DNA from: Nemertoderma westbladi
Lineage: Eukaryota > Xenacoelomorpha > Nemertodermatida > Nemertodermatidae
Length of the DNA stretch: 64,000 nucleotides
NCBI GenBank assembly: GCA_032718475.1
Contig: JAUCBJ010000866.1
Span: 1-64,000, forward strand
Direction of reading: 5' to 3'
Part shown: one piece after another, positions 25,196 to 36,967 of the stretch
Layout: each line of letters begins with the position of its first letter
How positions within the stretch are numbered: the stretch's first letter is position 1
Notes under the pieces: generated by a model
Told to the model about the DNA's origin: nothing
The model's database searches: none
Seen by the model: the letters and a program-made list of their open reading frames with translations, nothing else
Program-made: the position numbers and the translations under genes

Positions 25196-25604
25196 TGATG
25201 TTAATTTGAGGGTGGATGTTAATGTGAATTTGATTTAATGGGAGTTAATTTGAGTTATATCAATTAAAAAACAGCTCTCTTGATCTCTAGACATTAATCA
25301 TTTGAAATGGTCAATCGCCAATAAGTGCAAATCATCGTTGTCGTCACAATTTTCATGCTAATAACTTTGTCGGATTTAAAGCTGTCGAGTTGAAAATTTG
25401 TAGGTATCAATAAGATCAAAGTTTGAGAGGTCTTTTAATTCTGTTTAATCTGAAAAAAATTGGCAGATATATGTACTAGACAATAATGCCTAAAATTCCA
25501 CAATATGTCATATATTATGACGTAGGTCTAGGGCTGGAAGACGAAGACAACTTTAATTGTGTTTGAGCCGCCACTCGTGCAATCTGCGAAAACTGCCTGG
25601 TGGA

Positions 25605-26341
25605 ATCTAAAGTACTCCGGGATATAAAGTCCTCCGGGATATAAAGTCCTCCGGGATCTAAAGTCCTCCGGGATATAAAGTCCTCCGGGATATAAAGTCC
25701 TCCAGGAAATAAAGTCCTCCGGGATATAAGGTCCTCCGGGATATACAGTCCTCCAGGATATAAAGTCCTCAGGGATATAAAGTCCTCCGGGATATAAAGT
25801 CATCCAGGATATAAAGTCCTCCGGGATATAAAGTCCTCCGGGATATAAAGTCCTCAGGATATAAAGTCCTCCGGGATTTAAAGTCCTCCAGGATATAAAG
25901 TCCTCAGGATATAAAGTCCTCCGGGATCTAAAGTCCTCCGGGATCTAAAGTCCTCCGGGATCTAAAGTCCTCCGGGATATAAAGTCCTCCGGGATATAAA
26001 GTCCTCCGGGATATAAAGTCCTCCGGGATATAAAGTCCTCCGGGATATAAAGTCCTCCGGGATATAAAGACCTCCGTGATATAAAGTCCTCCAGGATATA
26101 AAGTCCTCCGGGATATAAAGTCCTCAGGATATATAGTCCTCCGGGATATAAAGTCATCCAGGATATAAAGTCATCAGGATATAAAGTCCTCCGGGATATA
26201 AAGTCCTCCAGGATATAAAGTCCTCCAGGATATAAAATCCTCAGGATATAAAGTCCTCCGGGATATAAAGTCCTCCAGGATATAAAGTCCTCCAGGATAT
26301 AAAGTCCTCCGGGATATAAAGTCCTCCGGGATCTAAAGTCC
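25605..26341. repeat. 17-bp minisatellite, about 43 copies
   Basis: Unit: ATAAAGTCCTCCGGGAT, with CCAGGAT and 15-16-bp CCTCAGGAT variants. It abuts the 66-bp array with no spacer. Confidence 0.95.
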
Positions 26342-26342
26342 C

Positions 26343-26672
26343 TCAACCTCGATGATGGCTAGCTGTTCTGTCTCGCCCCCGTGCACTCTGGACTCTGTTA
26401 AGGTTCCCCCAACCTCGATGATGGCTAGCTGTTCTGTCTCGCCCCCGTGCACTCTGGACTCTGTTAAGGTTCCCCCAACCTCGATGATGGCTAGCTGTTC
26501 TGTCTCGCCCCCGTGCTCTCTGGACTCTGTTAAGGTTCCCCCAACCTCGATGATGGCTAGCTGTTCTGTCTCGCCCCCGTGCACTCTGGACTCTGTTAAG
26601 GTTCCCCCAACCTCGATGATGGCTAGCTGTTCTGTCTCGCCCCCGTGCACTCTGGACTCTGTTAAGGTTTAT
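26343..26672. repeat. 66-bp tandem repeat, 5 copies
   Basis: Unit begins AACCTCGATGATGGCTAGCT, contains TCTCGCCCCCGTGCACTCTG and ends GTTAAGGTTCCCCC. Copies are almost identical, with one T for A change (GTGCTCTC) in the third. The length is a multiple of three and it is open on both strands, but nothing indicates it is translated. Confidence 0.94.
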
Positions 26673-27105
26673 GCGGCGACGAGTTCGCTACGACTGCCTC
26701 ACCTTCCTTATCATTAACGTCGAGTTTTACTGCCGGTCTGGTTGGCGGTCTGACATTAAATATTTGTTGATAATATTTAACTATCAGTACCCTCGGCCGG
26801 CCTACTACTAACTGTACTTATTGCAGTTTATTGACATAATAAATATTATAGGCCTATCTATCGCCCTCAACTACTATACATCACTTTACGACATTCAGAC
26901 ATTGATACAATCCAATGACCTCACGTTATTTCCCACAATATTTTAACGTAGCATACGTAATTAACATTCATCGCTACCGAGTCCATTTGTTTCCGGTTAT
27001 TGTATTGACTTGGCTGCACTGCAACATTACGATGAAGTTTCTTTCATTCTCATTGTGTGTATGTATGTGCCAGGCACTAAACTACTGTTTTACTATCTTA
27101 CTAAC
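26673..27105. other. Intronic spacer before nested-gene exon 1
   Basis: No repeat or domain seen. It contains the donor of nested exon 1 at its right edge. Confidence 0.6.
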
Positions 27106-27389
27106 TTGGCTGTCCAACCCAAGGGTGGCTTAGGACTCAATGACAGATCGATATTCGCCTTGGAACTAAATCTCGACTTGGAGCTTTCTTCGTATGCCGT
27201 GGCAGTCTCTTTGAAATCGAAAATAAATCTGCGTCCTTTAACATCCTCCTGGTACTCGTAGCAGTTACTCACGCTGTTAGGCAGTCTTTCCACGGTCAGC
27301 AGTAGAGCGGACTCCACGCCGTTCGAGCCATCGCAGGTTTTAAGAAATTCTCTGAGTTTCGGTTTTATCATTAAACTATTGTTTGTCAT
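27106..27389 (-). CDS. Nested gene exon 1 (start and N-terminal 94 residues)
   Basis: The frame begins with ATG at 27389 (MTNNSLMIKPKLREFLKTCD) and runs to PKPPLGWTAK, with a donor GTTAGT at 27105-27100. No in-frame stop was found close upstream, so a longer N-terminus or a 5' non-coding exon is possible. The segment YEYQEDVKGRRFIFDFKETA is mixed charged/aromatic and looks like a folded domain. The function is unknown. Confidence 0.65.
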
Positions 27390-28170
27390 ATTGTTTACTA
27401 TAATAATCCCTTTTTAAATTTTTAAGGAGTATGTAATTTAATTCAACTTAATCTAACTAAATTTTAAATTATCCACTTAATTTCTTTCGGCCTGTAAAAT
27501 GAAAAGATTTCCTCACTTAGTAACAACTTATCAGAAATATTTTAAACACTAATTAATTAAATTTAATTAGGTAATTTAAATACATATTGCGGCACAAGAG
27601 GAAATAAGACAAACATTAATCACGTTTCTCACAAGACTAAAAGTATATGTTGAATATATTATTAACAACCAACTAACAACTGCCTTAACCATAAAGTGAT
27701 GGGTTTGTTGTGCCATAAGGGCAGTGTATGCTAAGCAAAGTGCTGGGCAAAGATATTACTTTACTTACCACAGCCTGGCAACCATTCCAACCTGCCAATA
27801 AGGTATCCAATCAGAATGCAAGTTGTACTGCTGCATTGAGATTGTATGAGTTGTATTACTTGTATTGTTTCATACATGGTGGCGGGAAAATATAAAATCA
27901 CACCAGTATTATTTTATTCATTAAATAGGTTTTTTACTTTTATTAACAGTGTATTTTTATTATAATTAAAATTAAAATTATTATTAATATTAATAATATT
28001 AAAAATAATTAATACTTTATTATAATTTTTACTTTATTTTATTATTAAAATAAAGTACACTCACTCACTCACCTTACTACAATAATTTAATTTGTATACA
28101 TTTATGGGAACATATCTTACGATTGATTAATCTTATGTATTTCTCATATTTGTAATTTATATATTTCCAG
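27390..28170. other. Cav3 intron upstream of nested gene: candidate promoter region
   Basis: This would hold the nested gene's 5' UTR and promoter (minus strand). It is very A+T-rich with runs of AATTATTATTAATATTAATA near 27970-28040. No clear promoter motif can be named. Confidence 0.4.
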
Positions 28171-28520
28171 TATATTGGGAATGCATCTGTTCGGCTGTAA
28201 GTTCTGCGATTCGAAGCGGCTACGAGGTGACGACTGGGGCTGCGACCGTAAGAACTTTGACACTCTGCTTTGGGCTATAGTCACCGTGTTCCAGATACTC
28301 ACGCAGGAGGACTGGAACACCGTACTGTACAACGGCATGAATAAAACAACGCCCTGGGCCGCTCTCTACTTCATTGCGTTGATGACTTTCGGTAACTACG
28401 TTCTGTTCAATCTGTTGGTAGCGATACTGGTGGAAGGGTTCTCGTCTGATGGAGATCGCAAGCAGGACGAAGAAGAGGACGATATGGATGAGTCAGATAA
28501 AAAGGCGGAATCAGCCGATG
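28171..28520 (+). CDS. Cav3: Cav3 exon: domain II pore, S6 and start of II-III linker
   Basis: The acceptor TTCCAG is at 28165-28170 and the donor GTAAGT at 28521. It encodes [36 protein letters not shown] with the filter glutamate in [12 protein letters not shown], and IIS6 ([18 protein letters not shown]). An acidic linker start, [19 protein letters not shown], follows. All expected pore residues are present. The exon ends in phase 1 and continues at 28939. Confidence 0.96.
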
Positions 28521-28938
28521 GTAAGTCTGGCTGTTGTTAGAAGAGAGTTTACATTTTTTATAAAATAATAAATATACATTTATTACTGATGTACAATATT
28601 ACGTTTGGTGATTTGTAGTGCCAGAGAGTAAATTATAATACATTCAATCGAAACCTGGAATTTATAATTTTGAACCAAATTTCCCAAGGTTATAGTATCA
28701 TATTCACAATAAATGAATCGCATGAATAATAAGCGTTTGTCTATATATTTCCTTGACTTTAACAAAATTTAATCACCTCGGATATCTCGGGGTCCAGTGA
28801 GATGTTTACCGTCTTCACCGCCCAATTAAATATGTTTCTGTCTACGACGTCTATTTAAGAGATTTTCGAGTTTTGTTTTTTTAATTTAAGTTTAACGTAT
28901 TTTTCGAATAATGACATATTTTAGCTTTTAATTTCCAG
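28521..28938. other. Cav3 intron, 418 bp, nothing recognised
   Basis: Plain A+T-rich short intron with a clear donor and pyrimidine-rich acceptor. Confidence 0.8.
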
Positions 28939-29114
28939 TAGACGTTGCCAATAACAACAACCGAGGACTGCGTGTCAGTGTACCAGACGCCGGTACAGAC
29001 GGTTCAGTACTCCCTACTATAGTACATACGGAGGCCACACCGCAAGGGTCGCCGCGTTCCACACTACATAGAGGCATTACGGTGACAAGGGAAGGAAGGC
29101 TCAGTGTAGCATCG
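28939..29114 (+). CDS. Cav3: Cav3 exon: II-III linker, first part, ending at the minisatellite
   Basis: The acceptor TTTCCAG is at 28932-28938. TA completes a valine codon, and 58 open codons follow, ending REGRLSVAS. The donor is GTTAGT at 29115. The last coding bases, CTCAGTGTAGCATCG, together with this donor, recur in every unit of the 39-bp array that follows. The exon end is taken here because the next unit runs into an in-frame TGA six codons later, and phase 0 matches the exon at 56172. Linker residues are not diagnostic by themselves. Confidence 0.82.
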
Positions 29115-32100
29115 GTTAGTTGGGATGGGTGAAGGAGACTCAGTGTAGCATCGGTTAGTTGGGAGGGGTGAAGGAGACTCAGTGTAGCATCGGTTAGTTG
29201 GAAGGGGTGAAGGAGACTCAGTGTAGCATCGGTTAGTTGGGATGGGTGAAGGAGACTCAGAGTAGCATCGGTTAGTTGGGAGGGGTGAAGGAGACTCAGT
29301 GTAGCATCGGTTAGTTGGGAGGGGTGAAGGGGACTCAGTGTAGCATCGGTTAGTTGGGAGGGGTGAAGGAGACTCAGTGTAGCATCGGTTAGTTGGGAGG
29401 GGTGAAGGGGACTCAGTGTAGCATCGGTTGTTGAGGGGGTGAAGGAGACTCAGTGTAGCATCGGTTAGTTGGGAGGGGTGAAGGAGACTCAGTGTAGCAT
29501 CGGTTAGTTGGGATGGGTGAAGGAGACTCAGAGTAGCATCGGTTAGTTGGGATGGGTGAAGGAGACTCAGTGTAGCATCGGTTAGTTGGGAGGGGTGAAG
29601 GAGACTCAGTGTAGCATCGGTTAGTTGGGATGGGTGAAGGGGACTCAGTGTAGCATCGGTTAGTTGGGATGGGTGAAGGAGACTCAGTGTAGCATCGGTT
29701 AGTTGGGAGGGGTGAAGGAGACTCAGTGTAGCATCGGTTAGTTGGGAGGGGTGAAGGAGACTCAGTGTAGCATCGGTTAGTTGGGAGGGGTGAAGGAGAC
29801 TCAGTGTAGCATCGGTTAGTTGGAAGGGGTGAAGGAGGCTCAGTGTAGCATCGGTTAGTTGGAAGGGGTGAAGGAGGCTCAGTGTAGCATCGGTTAGTTG
29901 GGAGGGGTGAAGGAGACTCAGTGTAGCATCGGTTAGTTGGGAGGGGTGAAGGGGACTCAGTGTAGCATCGGTTAGTTGGGAGGGGTGAAGGGGACTCAGT
30001 GTAGCATCGGTTAGTTGAGGGGGTGAAGGAGACTCAGTGTAGCATCGGTTAGTTGGGAGGGGTGAAGGAGACTCAGTGTAGCATCGGTTAGTTGGGAGGG
30101 GTGAAGGAGACTCAGAGTAGCATCGGTTAGTTGGGATGGGTGAAGGAGACTCAGTGTAGCATCGGTTAGTTGGGAGGGGTGAAGGAGACTCAGTGTAGCA
30201 TCGGTTAGTTGGGATGGGTGAAGGGGACTCAGTGTAGCATCGGTTAGTTGGGAGGGGTGAAGGAGACTCAGTGTAGCATCGGTTAGTTGGGAGGGGTGAA
30301 GGAGACTCAGTGTAGCATCGGTTAGTTGGGATGGGTGAAGGAGACTCAGTGTAGCATCGGTTAGTTGGGAGGGGTGAAGGAGACTCAGAGTAGCATCGGT
30401 TAGTTGGGAGGGGTGAAGGAGACTCAGTGTAGCATCGGTTAGTTGGGAGGGGTGAAGGGGACTCAGTGTAGCATCGGTTAGTTGGGAGGGGTGAAGGGGA
30501 CTCAGTGTAGCATCGGTTGTTGAGGGGGTGAAGGAGACTCAGTGTAGCATCGGTTAGTTGGGAGGGGTGAAGGAGACTCAGTGTAGCATCGGTTAGTTGG
30601 GAGGGGTGAAGGAGACTCAGTGTAGCATCGGTTAGTTGGGATGGGTGAAGGAGACTCAGTGTAGCATCGGTTAGTTGGGAGGGGTGAAGGAGACTCAGTG
30701 TAGCATCGGTTAGTTGGGATGGGTGAAGGGGACTCAGTGTAGCATCGGTTAGTTGGGATGGGTGAAGGAGACTCAGTGTAGCATCGGTTAGTTGGGAGGG
30801 GTGAAGGAGACTCAGTGTAGCATCGGTTAGTTGGGATGGGTGAAGGAGACTCAGTGTAGCATCGGTTAGTTGGGATGGGTGAAGGAGACTCAGTGTAGCA
30901 TCGGTTAGTTGGGAGGGGTGAAGGAGACTCAGTGTAGCATCGGTTAGTTGGGAGGGGTGAAGGAGACTCAGTGTAGCATCGGTTAGTTGGAAGGGGTGAA
31001 GGAGACTCAGTGTAGCATCGGTTAGTTGGGAGGGGTGAAGGAGACTCAGTGTAGCATCGGTTAGTTGGGAGGGGTGAAGGAGACTCAGTGTAGCATCGGT
31101 TAGTTGGGATGGGTGAAGGAGACTCAGTGTAGCATCGGTTAGTTGGGAGGGGTGAAGGAGACTCAGTGTAGCATCGGTTAGTTGGGAGGGGTGAAGGGGA
31201 CTCAGTGTAGCATCGGTTAGTTGGGAGGGGTGAAGGGGACTCAGTGTAACATCGGTTAGTTGGAAGGGGTGAAGGAGACTCAGTGTAGCATCGGTTAGTT
31301 GGGAGGGGTGAAGGGGACTCAGTGTAGCATCGGTTAGTTGGGAGGGGTGAAGGAGACTCAGTGTAGCATCGGTTAGTTGGGAGGGGTGAAGGAGACTCAG
31401 TGTAGCATCGGTTAGTTGGGAGGGGTGAAGGAGACTCAGTGTAGCATCGGTTAGTTGGGAGGGGTGAAGGGGACTCAGTGTAGCATCGGTTAGTTGGGAG
31501 GGGTGAAGGGGACTCAGTGTAGCATCGGTTAGTTGGAAGGGGTGAAGGAGACTCAGTGTAGCATCGGTTAGTTGGGAGGGGTGAAGGGGACTCAGTGTAG
31601 CATCGGTTAGTTGGAAGGGGTGAAGGGGACTCAGTGTAGCATCGGTTAGTTGGAAGGGGTGAAGGAGACTCAGTGTAGCATCGGTTAGTTGAGGGGGTGA
31701 AGGGGACTCAGTGTAGCATCGGTTAGTTGGGATGGGTGAAGGGGACTCAGTGTAGCATCGGTTAGTTGAGGGGGTGAAGGGGACTCAGTGTAGCATCGGT
31801 TAGTTGGGAGGGGTGAAGGGGACTCAGTGTAGCATCGGTTAGTTGGGAGGGGTGAAGGGGACTCAGTGTAGCATCGGTTAGTTGGGATGGGTGAAGGAGA
31901 CTCAGTGTAGCATCGGTTAGTTGGGAGGGGTGAAGGGGACTCAGTGTAGCATCGGTTAGTTGGGATGGGTGAAGGAGACTCAGTGTAGCATCGGTTAGTT
32001 GGGATGGGTGAAGGATACTCAGTGTAGCATCGGTTAGTTGGGAGGGGTGTAGGAGACTCAGTGTAGAATCGGTTAGTTGGAGAGGAGTGAAGGTGACTCA

Positions 32101-35100
32101 GTGTAGCATCGGTTAGTTGGAAGGGGTGAAGGTTACTCAGTGTAGCATCGGTTAGTTGGGAGGGGTGGACTCAGTGTAGCATCGGTTAGTTGGGAGGGGT
32201 GAAGGAGACTCAGTGTAGCATCGGTTAGTTGGGAGGGGTGAAGGAGACTCAGTGTAGCATCGGTTAGTTGGGATGGGTGAAGGAGACTCAGTGTAGCATC
32301 GGTTAGTTGGGAGGGGTGAAGGAGACTCAGTGTAGCATCGGTTAGTTGGAAGGGGTGAAGGAGACTCAGTGTAGCATCGGTTAGTTGGGAGGGGTGAAGG
32401 AGACTCAGTGTAGCATCGGTTAGTTGGGAGGGGTGAAGGAGACTCAGTGTAGCATCGGTTAGTTGGGAGGGGTGAAGGAGACTCAGTGTAGCATCGGTTA
32501 GTTGGGAGGGGTGAAGGAGACTCAGTGTAGCATCGGTTAGTTGGGAGGGGTGAAGGAGACTCAGTGTAGCATCGGTTAGTTGGGAGGGGTGAAGGAGACT
32601 CAGTGTAGCATCGGTTAGTTGGAGGGGTGAAGGAGACTCAGTGTAGCATCGGTTAGTTGGAAGGGGTGAAGGAGACTCAGTGTAGCATCGGTTAGTTGGG
32701 AGGGGTGAAGGAGACTCAGTGTAGCATCGGTTAGTTGGAAGGGGTGAAGGAGACTCAGTGTAGCATCGGTTAGTTGGAAGGGGTGAAGGAGACTCAGTGT
32801 AGCATCGGTTAGTTGGAAGGGGTGAAGGAGACTCAGTGTAGCATCGGTTAGTTGGGAGGGGTGAAGGAGACTCAGTGTAGCATCGGTTAGTTGGGAGGGG
32901 TGAAGGGGACTCAGTGTAGCATCGGTTAGTTGGAGGGGTGAAGGAGACTCAGTGTAGCATCGGTTAGTTGAGGGGGTGAAGGGGACTCAGTGTAGCATCG
33001 GTTAGTTGGGAGGGGTGAAGGAGACTCAGTGTAGCATCGGTTAGTTGGAAGGGGTGAAGGAGACTCAGTGTAGCATCGGTTAGTTGGGAGGGGTGAAGGA
33101 GACTCAGTGTAGCATCGGTTAGTTGGGAGGGGTGAAGGAGACTCAGTGTAGCATCGGTTAGTTGGGAGGGGTGAAGGAGACTCAGTGTAGCATCGGTTAG
33201 TTGGAGGGGTGAAGGAGGCTCAGTGTAGCATCGGTTAGTTGGAAGGGGTGAAGGAGGCTCAGTGTAGCATCGGTTAGTTGGGAGGGGTGAAGGAGACTCA
33301 GTGTAGCATCGGTTAGTTGGGAGGGGTGAAGGGGACTCAGTGTAGCATCGGTTAGTTGGGATGGGTGAAGGAGACTCAGTGTAGCATCGGTTAGTTGAGG
33401 GGGTGAAGGTTACTCAGTGTAGCATCGGTTAGTTGAGAGGTGAAGGAGACTCAGTGTAGAATCGGTTAGTTGAGAGGTGAAGGAGACTCAGTGTAGCATC
33501 GGTTAGTTGAGGGGGTGAAGGTTACTCAGTGTAGCATCGGTTAGTTGAGAGGTGAAGGAGACTCAGTGTAGAATCGGTTAGTTGAGAGGTGAAGGAGGCT
33601 CAGTGTAGCATCGGTTAGTTGGGAGGGGTGAAGGAGACTCAGTGTAGCATCGGTTAGTTGGGAGGGGTGAAGGGGACTCAGTGTAGCATCGGTTAGTTGG
33701 GATGGGTGAAGGAGACTCAGTGTAGCATCGGTTAGTTGAGGGGGTGAAGGTTACTCAGTGTAGCATCGGTTAGTTGAGGGGGTGAAGATTACTCAGTGTA
33801 GCATCGGTTAGTTGAGGGGGTGAAGGGGACTCAGTGTAGCGTCGGTTAGTTGGAAGGGGTGAAGGGGACTCAGTGTAGCATCGGTTAGTTGATGGGGTGA
33901 AGGGGACTCAGTGTAGCATCGGTTAGTTGAGGGGGTGAAGGTTACTCAGTGTAGCATCGGTTAGTTGAGGGGGTGAAGGGGACTCAGTGTAGCGTCGGTT
34001 AGTTGAAGGGGTGAAGGGGACTCTGCAGCATCGGTTAGTTAAGGGGCTGAAGGGGACTCAGTGTAGCATCGGTTAGTTGATGGGGTGAAGGGGACTCAGT
34101 GTAGCATCGGTTAGTTGAGGGGGTGAAGGTTACTCAGTGTAGCGTCGGTTAGTTGGGATGGGTGAAGGAGACTCAGTGTAGCATCGGTTAGTTGAGGGGG
34201 TGAAGGAGACTCAGTGTAGCATCGGTTAGTTGGGATGGGTGAAGGAGACTCAGTGTAGCATCGGTTAGTTGGAAGGGGTGAAGGTTACTCAGTGTAGCAT
34301 CGGTTAGTTGGGATGGGTGAAGGAGACTCAGTGTAGCATCGGTTAGTTGAGGGGGTGAAGGTTACTCAGTGTAGCATCGGTTAGTTGAGGGGGTGAAGGG
34401 GACTCAGTGTAGAATCGGTTAGTTGAGGGGGTGAAGGTTACTCAGTGTAGCATCGGTTAGTTGGGATGGGTGAAGGAGACTCAGTGTAGCATCGGTTAGT
34501 TGAGGGGGTGAAGGTTACTCAGTGTAGCATCGGTTAGTTGAGGGGGTGAAGGAGACTCGGTGTAGAATCGGTTAGTTGAGGGGGTGAAGATTACTCAGTG
34601 TAGCATCGGTTGTTGAGGGGGTTAAGGTTACTCAGTGTAGCATCGGTTAGTTGAGGGGGTGAAGGGGACTCAGTGTAGAATCGGTTAGTTGAGGGGGTGA
34701 AGATTACTCAGTGTAGCATCGGTTGTTGAGGGGGTGAAGGTTACTCAGTGTAGCATCGGTTAGTTGGGAGGGGTGTAGGAGACTCAGTGTAGCATCGGTT
34801 AGTTGGGAGGGGTGAAGGAGACTCAGTGTAGCATCGGTTAGTTGGGAGGGGTGAAGGAGACTCAGTGTAGCATCGGTTAGTTGGAAGGGGTGAAGGAGGC
34901 TCAGTGTAGCATCGGTTAGTTGGAAGGGGTGAAGGAGGCTCAGTGTAGCATCGGTTAGTTGGGAGGGGTGAAGGAGACTCAGTGTAGCATCGGTTAGTTG
35001 GGAGGGGTGAAGGGGACTCAGTGTAGCATCGGTTAGTTGGGATGGGTGAAGGAGACTCAGTGTATCATCGGTTAGTTGAGGGGGTGAAGGGGACTCAGTG

Positions 35101-36958
35101 TAGCATCGGTTAGTTGGGAGGGGTGAAGGAGCCTCAGTGTAGCATCGGTTAGTTGGAAGGGGTGAAGGAGACTCAGTGTAGCATTGGTTAGTTGGGAGGG
35201 GTGTAGGAGACTCAGTGTAGCATCGGTTAGTTGGGAGGGGTGAAGGAGACTCAGTGTAGCATCGGTTAGTTGGGAGGGGTGAAGGAGACTCAGTGTAGCA
35301 TCGGTTAGTTGGAAGGGGTGAAGGAGGCTCAGTGTAGCATCGGTTAGTTGGAAGGGGTGAAGGAGGCTCAGTGTAGCATCGGTTAGTTGGGAGGGGTGAA
35401 GGAGACTCAGTGTAGCATCGGTTAGTTGGGAGGGGTGAAGGGGACTCAGTGTAGCATCGGTTAGTTGGGATGGGTGAAGGAGACTCAGTGTAGCATCGGT
35501 TAGTTGAGGGGGTGAAGGTTACTCAGTGTAGCATCGGTTAGTTGAGAGGTGAAGGAGACTCAGTGTAGAATCGGTTAGTTGAGAGGTGAAGGAGACTCAG
35601 TGTAGCATCGGTTAGTTGAGGGGGTGAAGGTTACTCAGTGTAGCATCGGTTAGTTGAGAGGTGAAGGAGACTCAGTGTAGAATCGGTTAGTTGAGAGGTG
35701 AAGGAGGCTCAGTGTAGCATCGGTTAGTTGGGAGGGGTGAAGGAGACTCAGTGTAGCATCGGTTAGTTGGGAGGGGTGAAGGGGACTCAGTGTAGCATCG
35801 GTTAGTTGGGATGGGTGAAGGAGACTCAGTGTAGCATCGGTTAGTTGAGGGGGTGAAGGTTACTCAGTGTAGCATCGGTTAGTTGAGGGGGTGAAGATTA
35901 CTCAGTGTAGCATCGGTTAGTTGAGGGGGTGAAGGGGACTCAGTGTAGCGTCGGTTAGTTGAAGGGGTGAAGGGGACTCTGCAGCATCGGTTAGTTAAGG
36001 GGCTGAAGGGGACTCAGTGTAGCATCGGTTAGTTGATGGGGTGAAGGGGACTCAGTGTAGCATCGGTTAGTTGAGGGGGTGAAGGTTACTCAGTGTAGCA
36101 TCGGTTAGTTGAGGGGGTGAAGGGGACTCAGTGTAGCGTCGGTTAGTTGAAGGGGTGAAGGGGACTCTGCAGCATCGGTTAGTTAAGGGGCTGAAGGGGA
36201 CTCAGTGTAGCATCGGTTAGTTGATGGGGTGAAGGGGACTCAGTGTAGCATCGGTTAGTTGAGGGGGTGAAGGTTACTCAGTGTAGCATCGGTTAGTTGA
36301 GGGGGTGAAGGTTACTCAGTGTAGCGTCGGTTAGTTGGGATGGGTGAAGGAGACTCAGTGTAGCATCGGTTAGTTGAGGGGGTGAAGGAGACTCAGTGTA
36401 GCATCGGTTAGTTGGGATGGGTGAAGGAGACTCAGTGTAGCATCGGTTAGTTGGAAGGGGTGAAGGTTACTCAGTGTAGCATCGGTTAGTTGGGATGGGT
36501 AAAGGAGACTCAGTGTAGCATCGGTTAGTTGAGGGGGTGAAGGTTACTCAGTGTAGCATCGGTTAGTTGAGGGGGTGAAGGGGACTCAGTGTAGAATCGG
36601 TTAGTTGAGGGGGTGAAGGTTACTCAGTGTAGCATCGGTTAGTTGGGATGGGTGAAGGAGACTCAGTGTAGCATCGGTTAGTTGAGGGGGTGAAGGTTAC
36701 TCAGTGTAGCATCGGTTAGTTGAGGGGGTGAAGGAGACTCAGTGTAGAATCGGTTAGTTGAGGGGGTGAAGATTACTCAGTGTAGCATCGGTTGTTGAGG
36801 GGGTTAAGGTTACTCAGTGTAGCATCGGTTAGTTGAGGGGGTGAAGGGGACTCAGTGTAGAATCGGTTAGTTGAGGGGGTGAAGATTACTCAGTGTAGCA
36901 TCGGTTGTTGAGGGGGTGAAGGTTACTCAGTGTAGCATCGGTTAGTTGGGATGGGTGA
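29095..36958 (+). repeat. 39-bp minisatellite seeded by a 5' splice site, main block, about 200 copies
   Basis: Unit: CTCAGTGTAGCATCGGTTAG then TTGGGAGGGGTGAAGGAGA. The first 15 bases equal the last coding bases of the Cav3 exon ending at 29114. The next six (GTTAGT) equal its donor, so the array starts at the exon/intron junction. Variants of 38 bp (TTGAGGGGGTGAAGG) and 34 bp (TTGAGAGGTGAAGG) increase to the right. A ~2.1-kb higher-order duplication links 33.2-34.8 kb to 35.3-36.9 kb. Confidence 0.96.
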
Positions 36959-36967
36959 TGTTTTTTT

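Larger units (their letters stand above)
21386..27389 (-). other. Nested gene locus on the minus strand, four exons, 289-residue protein of unknown function
   Basis: Four open segments on the minus strand (27389-27106, 24712-24584, 22064-21912, 21689-21386) each have a plausible acceptor and donor. All three junctions are phase 2 and restore AAA, AGA and AAG codons. The joined frame has 290 codons including TAA. The gene lies wholly in the Cav3 intron 18315-28170, antisense to it. Two of its introns are filled by minisatellites. I do not recognise the family. The product looks soluble, with no signal peptide or membrane helix. The regular exon/phase structure and the absence of stops argue that it is a live gene, not a retrocopy. 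Confidence 0.72.

Noticed and set aside
24814-25238. Cysteine-rich open frames resembling a repeat protein
   Set aside because: Produced by the stop-free 13-bp minisatellite. There are no splice or start signals.
26333-26717. Open frames with 22-residue repeats on both strands
   Set aside because: A consequence of the 66-bp tandem repeat being a multiple of three. It lies inside introns of both genes.
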